Source of the DNA: Caballeronia sp. dw_276
Lineage (GTDB): Bacteria; Pseudomonadota; Gammaproteobacteria; Burkholderiales; Burkholderiaceae
NCBI RefSeq assembly: GCF_018449635.1
Contig: NZ_JAAVUV010000014.1
Location: 62,001-126,000, forward strand
Reading direction: 5' to 3'
DNA length: 64,000 bases
Shown here in pieces: positions 63,668 to 64,000 of this stretch. Made by a program: the position numbers and the translations under genes. Position 1 is the first letter of the stretch; every line of letters starts with the position of its first letter. Under the pieces are notes generated by a model, which was not told where the DNA came from, did no database searches, and saw only the letters and a list, made by a program, of their open reading frames with translations.

Positions 63668-64000
63668 TTATCGAAGCGTCTCGATTTCCAGCTGTGGAAC
63701 GTTCACTCGAGGCTCGTGCCGTGGCGTCTGGTCCGTGTGATGAACCGCCAGCGTTTGCCGATGCACGATCCTCTCAAACGCCGCAAGCACGCGCGCGCAA
63801 GTAAGTGTCTCGCGCCACCACCTATTTTTCAGGAACGCGCTCGGCACCCATTGCCACGGCAGTACTACTTCGACATTGCCCCAGGCAGGCCGCCATTTCT
63901 CTGATACATTCCTGCGCCGGAACACGCTCACCGAAGGAATGCCGAGATTCGACGCAAGATGCCCGATGCCCGAATCATTGCCGATAAACCAGCCGGACTC
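63668..64000 (-). CDS. GT9-family (ADP-heptose:LPS heptosyltransferase-like) protein, 3' part
   Basis: The frame is open to the window edge, so only the C-terminal 110 residues are present; the start lies beyond 64000. It begins ESGWFIGNDSGIGHLASNLG and IPSVSVFRRRN, the GT9 donor-site motif (GNDSGxxHLA) of WaaC/WaaF/WaaQ-type enzymes. WRPAWGNVEVVLPWQWVPS follows. It transfers heptose or a related sugar during LPS or glycan synthesis in the cytoplasm. The 226 bp between it and the zinc-ribbon gene hold nothing recognisable. Confidence 0.85.
   Translation of the reverse strand, partial: ESGWFIGNDSGIGHLASNLGIPSVSVFRRRNVSEKWRPAWGNVEVVLPWQWVPSAFLKNRWWRETLTCARVLAAFERIVHRQTLAVHHTDQTPRHEPRVNVPQLEIETLR

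Noticed and set aside
1-64000. CRISPR arrays, prophage modules, IS elements, canonical defence systems
   Set aside because: No regularly spaced repeats, transposase, integrase, phage structural or Cas/restriction motifs were found. The MntA/HepT remnant is the only toxin-antitoxin-like element.

Overview
The window is a gene-dense, GC-rich chromosomal segment of a betaproteobacterium, most likely Burkholderiaceae of the Paraburkholderia/Caballeronia/Burkholderia group. The inference rests on several blocks typical of that group: an arn (Ara4N) operon in which the two halves of ArnA are separate genes, an alaA-hom-thrC operon, mfd divergent from ispD-ispF, ahpC-ahpD beside an ompR/envZ pair, and the tig-clpP-clpX-lon-hupB-tRNA-Val cluster. 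Identifications come from motif reading and family knowledge; no database search was run.

Layout. 1-2.6 kb: 3' end of a phosphate permease, a divergent SDR and an NlpC/P60 lipoprotein. 2.8-5.6 kb: PIN-PhoH ATPase and a Bcp peroxiredoxin, with a structured RNA candidate between them that has its own promoter and terminator. 5.7-13.9 kb (minus): an Mth938-like gene followed by arnT, an EmrE-like subunit, arnB, arnC, arnA-formyltransferase, arnA-dehydrogenase and arnD, covering synthesis and transfer of L-Ara4N to lipid A (polymyxin resistance). 14.3-18.4 kb: alaA-hom-thrC. 18.5-24.7 kb: YbiT-type ABC-F, nitronate monooxygenase, DUF1289, outer-membrane phospholipase A and an Nramp Mn transporter. 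25.2-29.4 kb: putrescine/spermidine ABC importer potF-G-H-I with an attenuator-like hairpin after potF. 29.4-32.1 kb (minus): argE-like deacetylase, a MntA nucleotidyltransferase, a truncated HepT and a threonine dehydratase. 32.2-37.0 kb: mfd divergent from ispD-ispF. 37.1-40.7 kb (minus): ahpD, ahpC (promoter with OxyR-like elements) and an ompR/envZ-type system with a possible autoregulatory site.

40.9-47.0 kb is more accessory: a secreted hypothetical, a Tat-exported DUF1501 protein, a squalene/phytoene-synthase-like protein with a degenerate first Asp-rich motif, two transglutaminase-like proteins, an ECF sigma factor with an unusual C-terminus and a stand-alone ClpP paralog. A tRNA-Leu follows, then a probably Fur-controlled metal uptake cassette (DUF2946, TonB receptor, PepSY protein) and a convergent glycerate kinase. 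53.3-60.3 kb is the conserved proteostasis block tig-clpP-clpX-lon-hupB-tRNA-Val. The right end holds an alpha/beta hydrolase divergent from a LysR regulator, a zinc-ribbon membrane protein and the 3' end of a GT9 heptosyltransferase.

Most of the window is ordinary core genome. I see no CRISPR array, prophage, IS element or recognisable defence island. The best candidates for something undescribed are the bcp-phoH intergenic RNA and the broken MntA-HepT pair; both need the stated tests.
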